DNA of 64,000 nt from Streptomyces glomeratus (lineage in GTDB: Bacteria; Actinomycetota; Actinomycetes; Streptomycetales; Streptomycetaceae). Under the pieces are notes generated by a model. The model did not search any database. It was not told where the DNA came from and worked only from the letters and a program-made list of their open reading frames with translations. A program made the translations under genes and the position numbers. This document shows positions 46,453-53,984 of this stretch, piece after piece. Within the stretch, counting starts at the first letter, position 1; every line of letters starts with the position of its first letter. Location of the stretch: contig NZ_JAKEEB010000017.1 of assembly GCF_021462825.1 (NCBI RefSeq), forward strand, positions 1 through 64,000, given 5' to 3'.

Positions 46453-49400
46453 CTATGAAGTTTGCGGGTAGAACTGGCCCACTCGGCCTCTGTTCATGCC
46501 GAGCACGTAGTCAACACCGTTCACCTTTCCGCGAATCTGATACATGCCCTTGCTGCCGCGCTGCATGAGCATGTCGCGGTTCTGCTTCATGACTTCGCCG
46601 ATTGCGTTCTGAACGTCCTCAACGCTCATGTTCGCATCGAAGAAGGACTGCGTCTGCTTCACTGAACCATCCCAGTATTTCGGGTGATGGCGAGTGAGGA
46701 TATGCTCAAATCCTTTCTTGTCGAGCAAGAAGGTTTCACTGCCGAACTGGAATCGCTGACTCTTCCAGTTTCGCAGGACGACCAGGCATCCGCCGCTGTT
46801 GTGAACGAGGATCGGCGTCTCGCGCGCCAGCACGTAGTACGTGTGCAGGCCCGCAACGGAGAGGTTGTATGTCCGGGCGGTCTTTTGGAAGGAGCGGTTG
46901 CTCCGGACGGTGACCTCAGTGCCGTCCACGGTCCGGAGTGCAGCTCCGGCGTGCAGGTCCTCGGCCTTCACCCAGGTTCGTGAGGAGGGTGACCAGAAGG
47001 GGTGCTCGTTGGTGGCGGTGAGGTGTTCGATGCCGTGACGGGTGTGCAGGGTCAGTTCGTCGAACTGCTTGTCGTGCTCGGTGACGATCGTGTCGGTCAC
47101 GGTCCGCGGCCCGGTGACTCCGGTCAGGGGGTCGGTGGCGGTGACCGAGTCGCCGACCTTGACGGACTCGATGTTCTTCCTCGAACCGTCCGCCATGAGG
47201 ACCTTCGTCCCGGCGAGGAAGCACTTGAAGCATTTCGCGGCGGCCTTCGCGGCGCGGGAGGCCTTGGCGATGTCCTCGACGCCGTCGGCGGCCTTCTTGA
47301 GCAGTTTCAGCTTGCCGACCGGGAGTACGCCGGCCACGGCGAGGGTGCACTTGCCGAGTGTGGGTTCCTTGGCGCAGTCGATGAGGTCGGTGATGCCGAG
47401 GACCTCCATGCCGCCCTTGAGGAGGAGCTTGGCCAGGTCGGGCGAGGCTTGCGGCAGTTCGAGGGGCTGGCCGGCCAGCGCACACGGCGGGAGGCTGTCC
47501 CGCGACATGTAGGCGATGCAGTGCTTCTTGTTCTTGGCCTGCTTCTCCTGCTCGCGCTGCTGCTTGCGCAGCTCCTCCGCCTGCTTCCGAGCCGCGGCCT
47601 CTTCCGCCTTCCGTTTGGTCGCCACGTCCGACCAAGCCTTGGATGCCTCGGTATTGGCTTCCGTGGCGCTCTTGCCCGCAGCGATGGCGTCATTCCGAGC
47701 GTCGTCGGCCGCGTCGTCGGCTGCGGAGGCAGAGTCCCGTGCGTAGGCTGCGGAGAATTCTGCCTGGGCGGCTGATTCGTCGGCGTTGGCGGCGTCCTGG
47801 TCGGCTCGGTCGGCGGCGTTGCGGGCGGTCTTGGCGGATTCGGCTGCTTGGTTGGCGCTGGTCTGGGCTTGGTCGGCGGACTTCTTCGCGTCCTGCGCGT
47901 ATTTGCCGGCCTGCTCGGAGTTCTTCTTCGCCTCGGCTGCTGCCTCGTTCGCTTCGTCCTTGGCGTTCTTGGCGGTGGCGGCGGCCTTGGCGGCCAGGTA
48001 GCTGTCCTGGCGGGCCAGGGCGGCGATGCCGTCGGCCTCGTCGAGCAGGCGCTGCATCTGGGCGGTGTGGGTCTGGGTGAGCTTGTCCTTGCGGTCGGCC
48101 ATGTACTGGCCGACCTCGATGAACTCGTGCAGTTCGTCGGCGGGGCCGGTCAGTGCGGTCTTGGCGGCTGCCTGTACTTCCGGTCCGCCGTCGTTGACCA
48201 GCTTGGAGGCCAGTACCCGTTCGTCCTGGTTGCGGGCCTGGTACTGGCCGCCGTTGAGGAAGGACATCATCGCCTGCGGGCTGCCGTCGGCCAGGGCCGC
48301 CTTGGATGCGTCCTTGACGGCCGGGCCGCCGGCGTTGTTGATCTGGGAGACGAGGACCCGGTAGTCGGCGGTGGCCACCGTGTACTGGCCGGTGGTGTAG
48401 AAGTCGCGGATCTGCTCATCGCTGCCCTCGAGCGCTTCGCTCGCAGCGGCGCGGACGCTGTCGTAGGGGCTGGACTGTGCCAGATCGGTGACCTGCTGGC
48501 GGATCTCGTCGCTCTGGGCCTGCTGCGCGCCGGTTCTCAGGTAGTCCAGGACGTCGGTGTCGTCGCCGGACAGGGCGCGGGCGGCGGCTTCCTGGCGCCA
48601 GGAGCCGTACTGCTTCAACGCGCGCAGGGCCAGGGCGCGGCCTTTGGCGGCGATGGTGGTGGTGTCGGCGCCGGGCTTGTCGGCTTCGGCGGCCAGGGCG
48701 GCGGTGTCCTGGCCGATCCGCTTGTCCTCGAGTGCGACCTGGGCGAGCTGGGAGGTGAAGGTGTCGGTGGCGTCCTTTTGTGACTGGGCGCTCTCCATCG
48801 CCGCGTTGGTGCGGGTGGCCAGGTCCTCGGCCTCGGTCTTGCGGGCGATGGTGAACACCTTGTGCGCGGTGGCGGCCGCGGCGGTGGCGGTGTCGGCGGC
48901 CTGTTTGGCCTTGGCGGCCTGCTTGGCCGCCTCGTTGGCCGCGTTGGTGGCCTTGCCCGCCTGCTTGGCGGCTTCCTCCGCCGCGTCTGCGGCGTTTTGG
49001 GCGTGCGTGGCCGCCGCGTTGGCCGCGTCGCGTGCGTCGTAGGCGGCCTGGGCGGACTCGCCGGCCAGGGCCTGGGCGGCGTTGGCCGCCCGGTTCGCCT
49101 CACGGGCGTGGCGGCGTGTCTCTGCGGCGGCGGCCTGGGCTTCGGCGGAGTGGGCGCCGGCGGCGTCGGCCTGGCGGTTGGCCTCGTCGGCGGCGTCGGC
49201 GGCCGCGTTGGCGTTGGCGGTGGCGCTCAGAGAGGCCTTGACGGCCGCGCCGGCGGCCAGCGAGGCCCGGGCGGCCTGCTCCGCGGCGGCCGCCGACGAC
49301 TTCGCCAGCGCTCCGGCGGCACGGGCCGCCTGGGCGGAGTCCCGTGCGGAGTCGGCCTTGTTCTTGTCGCCGGCCGCATCGGCGGCGGCCTTGTAGGCGG

Positions 49401-50484
49401 CTCCGGCGGCGTTGGCGGCAGCGGTGGCCGCGGCCGCGGTCTGTGCCGCCGCCAGCGCCGCGATACGCGCCGAGCGGTCGGCGGCGTTGGCCGCGCTGAT
49501 CGCGGTCTGCGCCGCTTGCGAGGCGGCCCTGGCGGCCTCGGCCGCCTGCCGAGCCTTGGACGCCGCCTTGATCGCGTCGTCCTTGGCCTGCGCGGTCTCC
49601 TTCGCGGCCCGCTGTGCCGCGGCCTTGGCCAGCTCCGAGGCCGCAACCGCCTTGGCCGAGGCCTCCTGCGCCGCCTTGGTGGCATCGTCCGCCTGCTCGC
49701 CGGCCTGCCTGGCCTGCTCGGTCAGCTGCGCGATCGTGGCGTGTTCCTGGTCACGGTTGCGGGCGGTGAACTGCCCGACCTCCAGGAACTCGACGATGTC
49801 CTCAGGCGTTCCCTGCAGGGCGAGTTTGCCGGCCGCCTTCATCGCCGGGCCACCGGAGCTGACCAGCTGGGAGACCTGGACCCGGTTGTCCGCCTCGCGT
49901 GCGGTGTACTGGCCCTCGGCCAGGAACTTCGCCACATCCTGCGGTGTGCCGGCAAGCGCCGCCTTGCCTGCATCCTGCACACCCGGGCCACCGAGGTTGA
50001 TCACCCGGGACGCCTCGACGCGCTGGTCCTGCTCCAGGGGAGCCTTCCAGCCACCGCGCAGGAACGCGGTCACATCGTCCGGGTTCTGCGAGCCCAGCGC
50101 GGTCTTCGCCGCCTGGCGCACCGCCGGACCACCGGCATTGACGATCCGGCTGACATCCACCCGGTCATCGACCGCCTGCACTGCGGGCTCGTCCCGGATG
50201 AACGCACGGATGTCGTCGTCACCGCCGAGCAACGCCCGCTCGGCGGCCTCCTTCACCCCACTGCCACCGTCTTGCCAGTACTCGACCACGAGCTCCCGGT
50301 CGGCGGGGACGAAGTCCTCCTCGCCGTCCGCCGCGGCTGGCCAGGCGCCGAGGAGTCCCGCCGCCAGGGCCAGCGGCACCAGCCCGGCAGTTGCACCGTG
50401 CAAGGCAGTGCGGCGGCCGCGGGCCCGTATGGGCTCAATTGCCCGGCCGTGCGACGCCCGTGCAGGGCGCCAACGTTTCTTCAT
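46453..50484 (-). CDS. Secreted polymorphic toxin: ALF repeats, alanine-rich stalks, HINT, C-terminal toxin
   Basis: This is a 1343-residue modular protein. Residues 1-52 are a signal peptide with RARGRR, a hydrophobic core and an AAA-DG cleavage site. Four ALF-type repeats (73-238; GGPAV-AAK-AL units about 46 apart) are followed by a long Ala-rich helical stalk (about 250-600), four more ALF-type repeats (627-795), and a second Ala-rich stalk ending in a KQAEELRKQQREQEKQ coil (about 820-985). Next come a Cys-containing pretoxin segment (988-1087) and a HINT domain (1088-1229) starting CFLAGTKVLMADG, with block TATNEHPF and ending VHN. The 113-residue tip (1231-1343) contains GFEHILTRHHPKYW and a C-terminal beta-rich part, compatible with a BECR-fold RNase, though this is a guess. 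HINT self-cleavage should free the tip inside the target. The immunity gene follows. Confidence 0.88.
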   Translation of the reverse strand: MKKRWRPARASHGRAIEPIRARGRRTALHGATAGLVPLALAAGLLGAWPAAADGEEDFVPADRELVVEYWQDGGSGVKEAAERALLGGDDDIRAFIRDEPAVQAVDDRVDVSRIVNAGGPAVRQAAKTALGSQNPDDVTAFLRGGWKAPLEQDQRVEASRVINLGGPGVQDAGKAALAGTPQDVAKFLAEGQYTAREADNRVQVSQLVSSGGPAMKAAGKLALQGTPEDIVEFLEVGQFTARNRDQEHATIAQLTEQARQAGEQADDATKAAQEASAKAVAASELAKAAAQRAAKETAQAKDDAIKAASKARQAAEAARAASQAAQTAISAANAADRSARIAALAAAQTAAAATAAANAAGAAYKAAADAAGDKNKADSARDSAQAARAAGALAKSSAAAAEQAARASLAAGAAVKASLSATANANAAADAADEANRQADAAGAHSAEAQAAAAETRRHAREANRAANAAQALAGESAQAAYDARDAANAAATHAQNAADAAEEAAKQAGKATNAANEAAKQAAKAKQAADTATAAAATAHKVFTIARKTEAEDLATRTNAAMESAQSQKDATDTFTSQLAQVALEDKRIGQDTAALAAEADKPGADTTTIAAKGRALALRALKQYGSWRQEAAARALSGDDTDVLDYLRTGAQQAQSDEIRQQVTDLAQSSPYDSVRAAASEALEGSDEQIRDFYTTGQYTVATADYRVLVSQINNAGGPAVKDASKAALADGSPQAMMSFLNGGQYQARNQDERVLASKLVNDGGPEVQAAAKTALTGPADELHEFIEVGQYMADRKDKLTQTHTAQMQRLLDEADGIAALARQDSYLAAKAAATAKNAKDEANEAAAEAKKNSEQAGKYAQDAKKSADQAQTSANQAAESAKTARNAADRADQDAANADESAAQAEFSAAYARDSASAADDAADDARNDAIAAGKSATEANTEASKAWSDVATKRKAEEAAARKQAEELRKQQREQEKQAKNKKHCIAYMSRDSLPPCALAGQPLELPQASPDLAKLLLKGGMEVLGITDLIDCAKEPTLGKCTLAVAGVLPVGKLKLLKKAADGVEDIAKASRAAKAAAKCFKCFLAGTKVLMADGSRKNIESVKVGDSVTATDPLTGVTGPRTVTDTIVTEHDKQFDELTLHTRHGIEHLTATNEHPFWSPSSRTWVKAEDLHAGAALRTVDGTEVTVRSNRSFQKTARTYNLSVAGLHTYYVLARETPILVHNSGGCLVVLRNWKSQRFQFGSETFLLDKKGFEHILTRHHPKYWDGSVKQTQSFFDANMSVEDVQNAIGEVMKQNRDMLMQRGSKGMYQIRGKVNGVDYVLGMNRGRVGQFYPQTS

Positions 50485-50709
50485 GCGAAGTCCTTTTCAT
50501 ACCGAATGAGCTTCATGACGTCTTGGTGCGATCACCCGGCGGCCTCTGCACCCACCCCGCCGTTGGCGAACGTGAATTTGCACGCTGTCCGGAATGCGGT
50601 TCGCTGGGCAGATGACCGCCCATGACGCCACGTCAACTAGGTTGAAACCCGAAGTAGTTGGGGGGTCCTTCGCAGGTACCTTACATATGCTTCACTTATG
50701 CACCTCATC

Positions 50710-50727
50710 GGGGACGATCAAGTCCCC
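50710..50727. promoter_or_regulatory. Inverted repeat in the leader of the secreted-protein gene
   Basis: GGGGAC-N6-GTCCCC lies 19 nt before the start codon, in the 261-nt divergent region between the toxin and the secreted protein. It could be an operator or a leader hairpin near the ribosome binding site. Confidence 0.4.
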
Positions 50728-50745
50728 GCCGATCGAAGGGAACCC

Positions 50746-51240
50746 GTGACGATGTCACGCGCCGGAAAGACCCTTGTTGTTGGCGCTATAGCGGCTGTAG
50801 TGAGTTCTGTGGGCTTTGCCACATTGGCGTCGGCCTCGCCGACCGAGCCCGCGCCCACCGACACGGGCATGCCGTCCGCCGTCGAGACCTACGACTATCC
50901 CGGAGCCGCGAAGATCCAGGCGGAGCAGAAGATCACGCTGAAGCGCGGCGACGGCCACATCCTGCTCACCGACTGCTCCTCGGCCTTCGATATCAAGGTC
51001 GAGTCCCGCACCGCGGGCATGTACTTCTGTTTCAAGGTCAGCGGCAAGCAGGGGTACCTGACCATGGAACTCCCCGACGCCTACGGCATCTGGACCCAGG
51101 ACCACCCGGTTCGGGCAACGCTCGACACCGGCGGCAAGGAAACCGTCGTCAACGCCCCCAAGAACGACTACACGCCGGTCGGCGAGGCGGGCGACTCCAG
51201 CAAGCGTTCCGTCCTCGTCGAGCTTCGCATCACCGGCTGA
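50746..51240 (+). CDS. Small secreted protein of unknown function
   Basis: The 164-residue protein (GTG 50746 with GAAGGGAA; an ATG two codons later is an alternative) has a signal peptide with an AxA-type site (LASA-S) and a mature domain of about 130 residues. The mature domain looks beta-rich and has two cysteines (TDCSSAF; MYFCFKV) that could form a disulphide. Codons in the signal peptide (CTT, GTT, ATA, GTA, TCT) are unlike neighbouring genes, which suggests recent arrival. It is divergent from the toxin. No family was recognised; an extracellular role linked to the toxin is possible but unproven. Confidence 0.75.
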   Translation: MTMSRAGKTLVVGAIAAVVSSVGFATLASASPTEPAPTDTGMPSAVETYDYPGAAKIQAEQKITLKRGDGHILLTDCSSAFDIKVESRTAGMYFCFKVSGKQGYLTMELPDAYGIWTQDHPVRATLDTGGKETVVNAPKNDYTPVGEAGDSSKRSVLVELRITG

Positions 51241-51325
51241 CCTCTCCCTGAGCCGGGACCGTTGCGTTTCCGCCGGTCGCCGGTCTTCCGCGCCATGCGC
51301 GACGGATCTTCCACGGCAGCACGAC

Positions 51326-51440
51326 GGCCGTCTCTGACGGGCCGTCTCTCATCGGATGTCTCCGATCGGCCGACTCTGATCGCATGTCTCTGATCGGCCG
51401 TCCCTGATGGCCGTCTCAGATCGGACGTCTCTCATCTGTC
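51326..51440. repeat. Degenerate tandem repeats of about 14 bp
   Basis: About eight units, consensus GGCCGTCTCTGATC with 1-4 changes each, run head to tail. They are followed by a CACCGCCATCGCC-type microsatellite to about 51490. The tract lies downstream of the secreted protein in non-coding DNA. The rest of 51241-51673 shows no gene. Confidence 0.75.
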
Positions 51441-51673
51441 ATCGCCGCCGGCACCGCCACCGCCATCGCCGCCACCACCGCCGTCACCGGCACGGCAGAA
51501 ACCGAAGCCGGCCCATCCCCAAGCCGCTGTTCCCCTTGGTCGGTCGGCGGTGGTCGATGGGGGCTTGCGGTGGCGGTGAAGGCACGCCCGCCCTTGCGCT
51601 GGAACCGCGTCTCACCGGCTGACCCGGCCGCGTGCCTCCCCCCTCCGCCTTTCCCACGCATCCCGCACGTCCC

Positions 51674-52011
51674 GAGGAACTTCATGTCCCGTTCCCGAAG
51701 AACACCACCTGGTCCTACGCCGAGCAGCTCACCACCGGCGCCTTCACCGGCAAGGGCACCGACGACCTTCTGGTGCGCTGGATCGACGGCGAGACCACCA
51801 TCTACCCGGGCGTGACCGGCAAGGACCTGCCCGGCGAGATCAAGATCCGGCCCGCGAAGTCGAACTGGACGGACGCCACCGTGGTCGCCGCCGGCGCCTT
51901 CACCGCCAACACCGCCGCCGACGACATCCTCGTCCGCCGGGGCGACGGCCACGTCTCCCTCTTCCCGGGCGTGGACGCCAAGGGCCTGCACGACGAAGTC
52001 CGGCTCGTGGG
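51674..52011 (+). pseudogene. Orphan FG-GAP/VCBS-like repeat fragment
   Basis: This reading frame encodes two similar units, TTGAFTGKGTDDLLVRWIDGETTIYPGV and AAGAFTANTAADDILVRRGDGHVSLFPGV, each followed by a strand such as GEIKIRP or DEVRLVG. They resemble the beta-propeller repeats found at the C terminus of secreted Streptomyces peptidases and esterases. No in-frame start with a ribosome binding site and no catalytic domain is present, and the frame runs on into unrelated sequence. It is probably the remains of a deleted secreted protein. Confidence 0.6.
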
Positions 52012-52206
52012 CAGGCTGACGCAGAAACGGCTCCCCAGCGGCGGCACCCGGCGATCGACGGGCCGCTCCTGGGCCCGCCTCCGAGCAGCCCGACCGATCG
52101 GACCAGAGCCGCGGAGGAAGTCGGCTGAGCGACCGCTTACCATGGGTGAGTCCAGCGCCGCAGTATCAGCGAGCGCCTCACCAGGTACGTCTCAGGAGCT
52201 CCGCCC

Positions 52207-52665
52207 GTGACCGTCGAAGCCCAGGCCGCGCCCGTCGTGTCGTACGGCCGGCTGATCCCCGTCGTCGTGCACTTCGACGACCTGGACGCGTTGGGCCTGC
52301 TCCACAACGCGCGCTATCCGGTGATGGTCGAGCGCGCCTGGTCGGCCCTGTGGCACGAGCAGGGATTCACCTTCGAAGGCGACTGGCAGGCCGCGGGGGA
52401 CTTCTGCAACGCCGTCAAGGAGCTGCGGATCACCTATGAGGCCCCGGTGACCAAGCCGGGCTCGTACGCCGTCCACCTGTGGCTCGAGCGACTCGGGAAC
52501 ACCGGCCTCACGTACGGCTTCCGGTTCTGCTCGGCCGACGGAGCGGTGACGTACGCGCACGGCACCCGGGTCCTGGTCCGGCTCGACGCGGCGACGCTGC
52601 GCCCGGCCTCGTGGGGCGAGGAGTTCAGGACCGTGGGCCGGGAACTGCTGCGTCCGGCCGGCTGA
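52207..52665 (+). CDS. Hot-dog fold acyl-CoA thioesterase
   Basis: The 152-residue protein is of the 4-hydroxybenzoyl-CoA thioesterase/YbgC family. It has the active-site stretch VVVHFDDLDALGLLHNARYPVMVERA near residues 18-43 and the central helix VKELRITYEAPVTKPGSY. It hydrolyses an acyl-CoA; the acyl group is unknown. GTG 52207 has GGAG upstream. Its last 41 nt overlap the end of the MFS gene on the other strand. Confidence 0.9.
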   Translation: MTVEAQAAPVVSYGRLIPVVVHFDDLDALGLLHNARYPVMVERAWSALWHEQGFTFEGDWQAAGDFCNAVKELRITYEAPVTKPGSYAVHLWLERLGNTGLTYGFRFCSADGAVTYAHGTRVLVRLDAATLRPASWGEEFRTVGRELLRPAG

Positions 52666-53845
52666 CCTCGAGCCGGTCGCGCCCGCCCGTGCGCAGCACG
52701 CCCGCGCACGCGACGAGCCCGCAGGAGAGCACCGTCACCAGGCCGAACGACACGACGAGGCTGGTCGCCTGGGCCAGTCCGCCGATCGCGCTCGGCGCCA
52801 CCAGCCCCGAGGTGTACGTGATGGTCGCGACGCCGGCGATGGCCTGGCTCGGGTTCGGCCCGCTGCGGCCCGCCGCCGCGAAGCACAGGGGTACGACGAC
52901 CGCGATGCCCAGGCCCGTCAGCGCGAACCCGGTCATCGCCACCGCCGGAGGGCCGGCGCTCACGATCAGCAGGCCGCCGAGGACGGCCAGGATGCCGCCC
53001 GCCCGTACCGTGCGCACCGGGCCGTACCGGTCGACCACCCTGTCACCGGCGATCCGGGCGAGGGCCATGGTGAGCGTGAAGCCCGTCGTGCACGCGGCCG
53101 CGAGCCCGGCGGAGGTGTCCAGCTGGTGCCTCAGGTACACGGCGGACCAGTCCAGACTCGCCCCCTCCGCGAACACCGCGCAGAATCCGACCGCACCGAT
53201 CAGCAGCGCCGACTTCGGCGGCAGGGCGAACCGGGGTGGAGGCTCCTCGTCCTCGGCGGGCTGGAGGTCCAGCACCCAGGTGCACGCGGCCAGTCCCAGC
53301 GCGGTCAGGACGGCGGCCGTCAGCGCGTGGTGCACCCGGGCGTCCGAGCCGAGGTGCGCGGCCAGTGTGCCGGCCGCCGAGCCCAGCAGGGCGCCCGCGC
53401 TCCACATGCCGTGCAGACCGGACATGATCGACCGGCCGAGCCGGTTCTCGACCTCCACGCCGAGGGCGTTCATCGCGACGTCCGCCATGCCCGCCGAGGC
53501 GCCGTAGACGAACAGCGCCGGGCACAGGGTGAGGAGGTTCGGGGCGAGGGAGGGCAGGACCAGGGCGAGCGTCCACAGGGCGATCAGTCCGCGCAGGGCG
53601 TTGCGAGCGCCGAAGCGATGGGTGATGCGGCCCGCGAGCGGCATGGCGACGGACGCGCCGAGCGCGGGGAACGCCAGCGCCAGTCCCAGCCGGCCCGCGC
53701 TGAGCGAGGCGTGGTCCTGGATCCACGGCACCCGGGTCGCGAACGAACCGGTGACGGCACCGTGCACGGCGAACACGGCGGCCACGGCGTACCGGGCGCG
53801 CCTCACCTCGCGCTGTCCATGGACCCCTGCGGTCATCACGCTCAT
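52625..53845 (-). CDS. MFS transporter
   Basis: The 406-residue membrane protein has about 12 transmembrane helices. The MFS loop signature is seen as GRITHRFGARNALRG between helices 2 and 3, and HGMWSAGALLGSAAGT lies in helix 5. It resembles the FucP/YbjJ-like fraction of MFS carriers. It is divergent from the ROK regulator across a perfect inverted repeat, the usual arrangement of a sugar (or sugar-derivative) carrier and its regulator. The substrate is unknown. Confidence 0.9.
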   Translation of the reverse strand: MSVMTAGVHGQREVRRARYAVAAVFAVHGAVTGSFATRVPWIQDHASLSAGRLGLALAFPALGASVAMPLAGRITHRFGARNALRGLIALWTLALVLPSLAPNLLTLCPALFVYGASAGMADVAMNALGVEVENRLGRSIMSGLHGMWSAGALLGSAAGTLAAHLGSDARVHHALTAAVLTALGLAACTWVLDLQPAEDEEPPPRFALPPKSALLIGAVGFCAVFAEGASLDWSAVYLRHQLDTSAGLAAACTTGFTLTMALARIAGDRVVDRYGPVRTVRAGGILAVLGGLLIVSAGPPAVAMTGFALTGLGIAVVVPLCFAAAGRSGPNPSQAIAGVATITYTSGLVAPSAIGGLAQATSLVVSFGLVTVLSCGLVACAGVLRTGGRDRLEVSRPDAAVPGPRS

Positions 53846-53890
53846 TCTCGGGCCCCTCCCCGGGTGTGTCCGCCCTGCCGCGGGCGTAAA

Positions 53891-53913
53891 CTATCAGGAA
53901 CCCTGCCTGATAG
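53891..53913. promoter_or_regulatory. ROK-regulator operator
   Basis: CTATCAGG-N7-CCTGATAG is a perfect 8-bp inverted repeat, 46 bp from the MFS start and 71 bp from the ROK start. It is the natural binding site for the ROK protein on both promoters. Confidence 0.75.
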
Positions 53914-53984
53914 ATAGGGAGGCCTGCTGGGCAGGGCAGGGTGCCGCCCCTCGAGCGGTCCCGTCGATCTGGGAGGATCCCGGC

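Noticed and set aside
46792..47223. HINT domain as an intein splicing element
   Set aside because: No C-terminal host extein continues a known protein; position between pretoxin region and toxin tip fits a self-cleaving HINT in a polymorphic toxin.
48862..50625. 587-codon Gly/Arg-rich plus-strand frame opposite the toxin
   Set aside because: It is generated by the Ala-codon periodicity of the toxin stalks; no ribosome binding site or protein-like pattern.
51326..51440. Possible CRISPR array
   Set aside because: Units are contiguous with no spacers, degenerate and only 14 bp; no cas gene is present.
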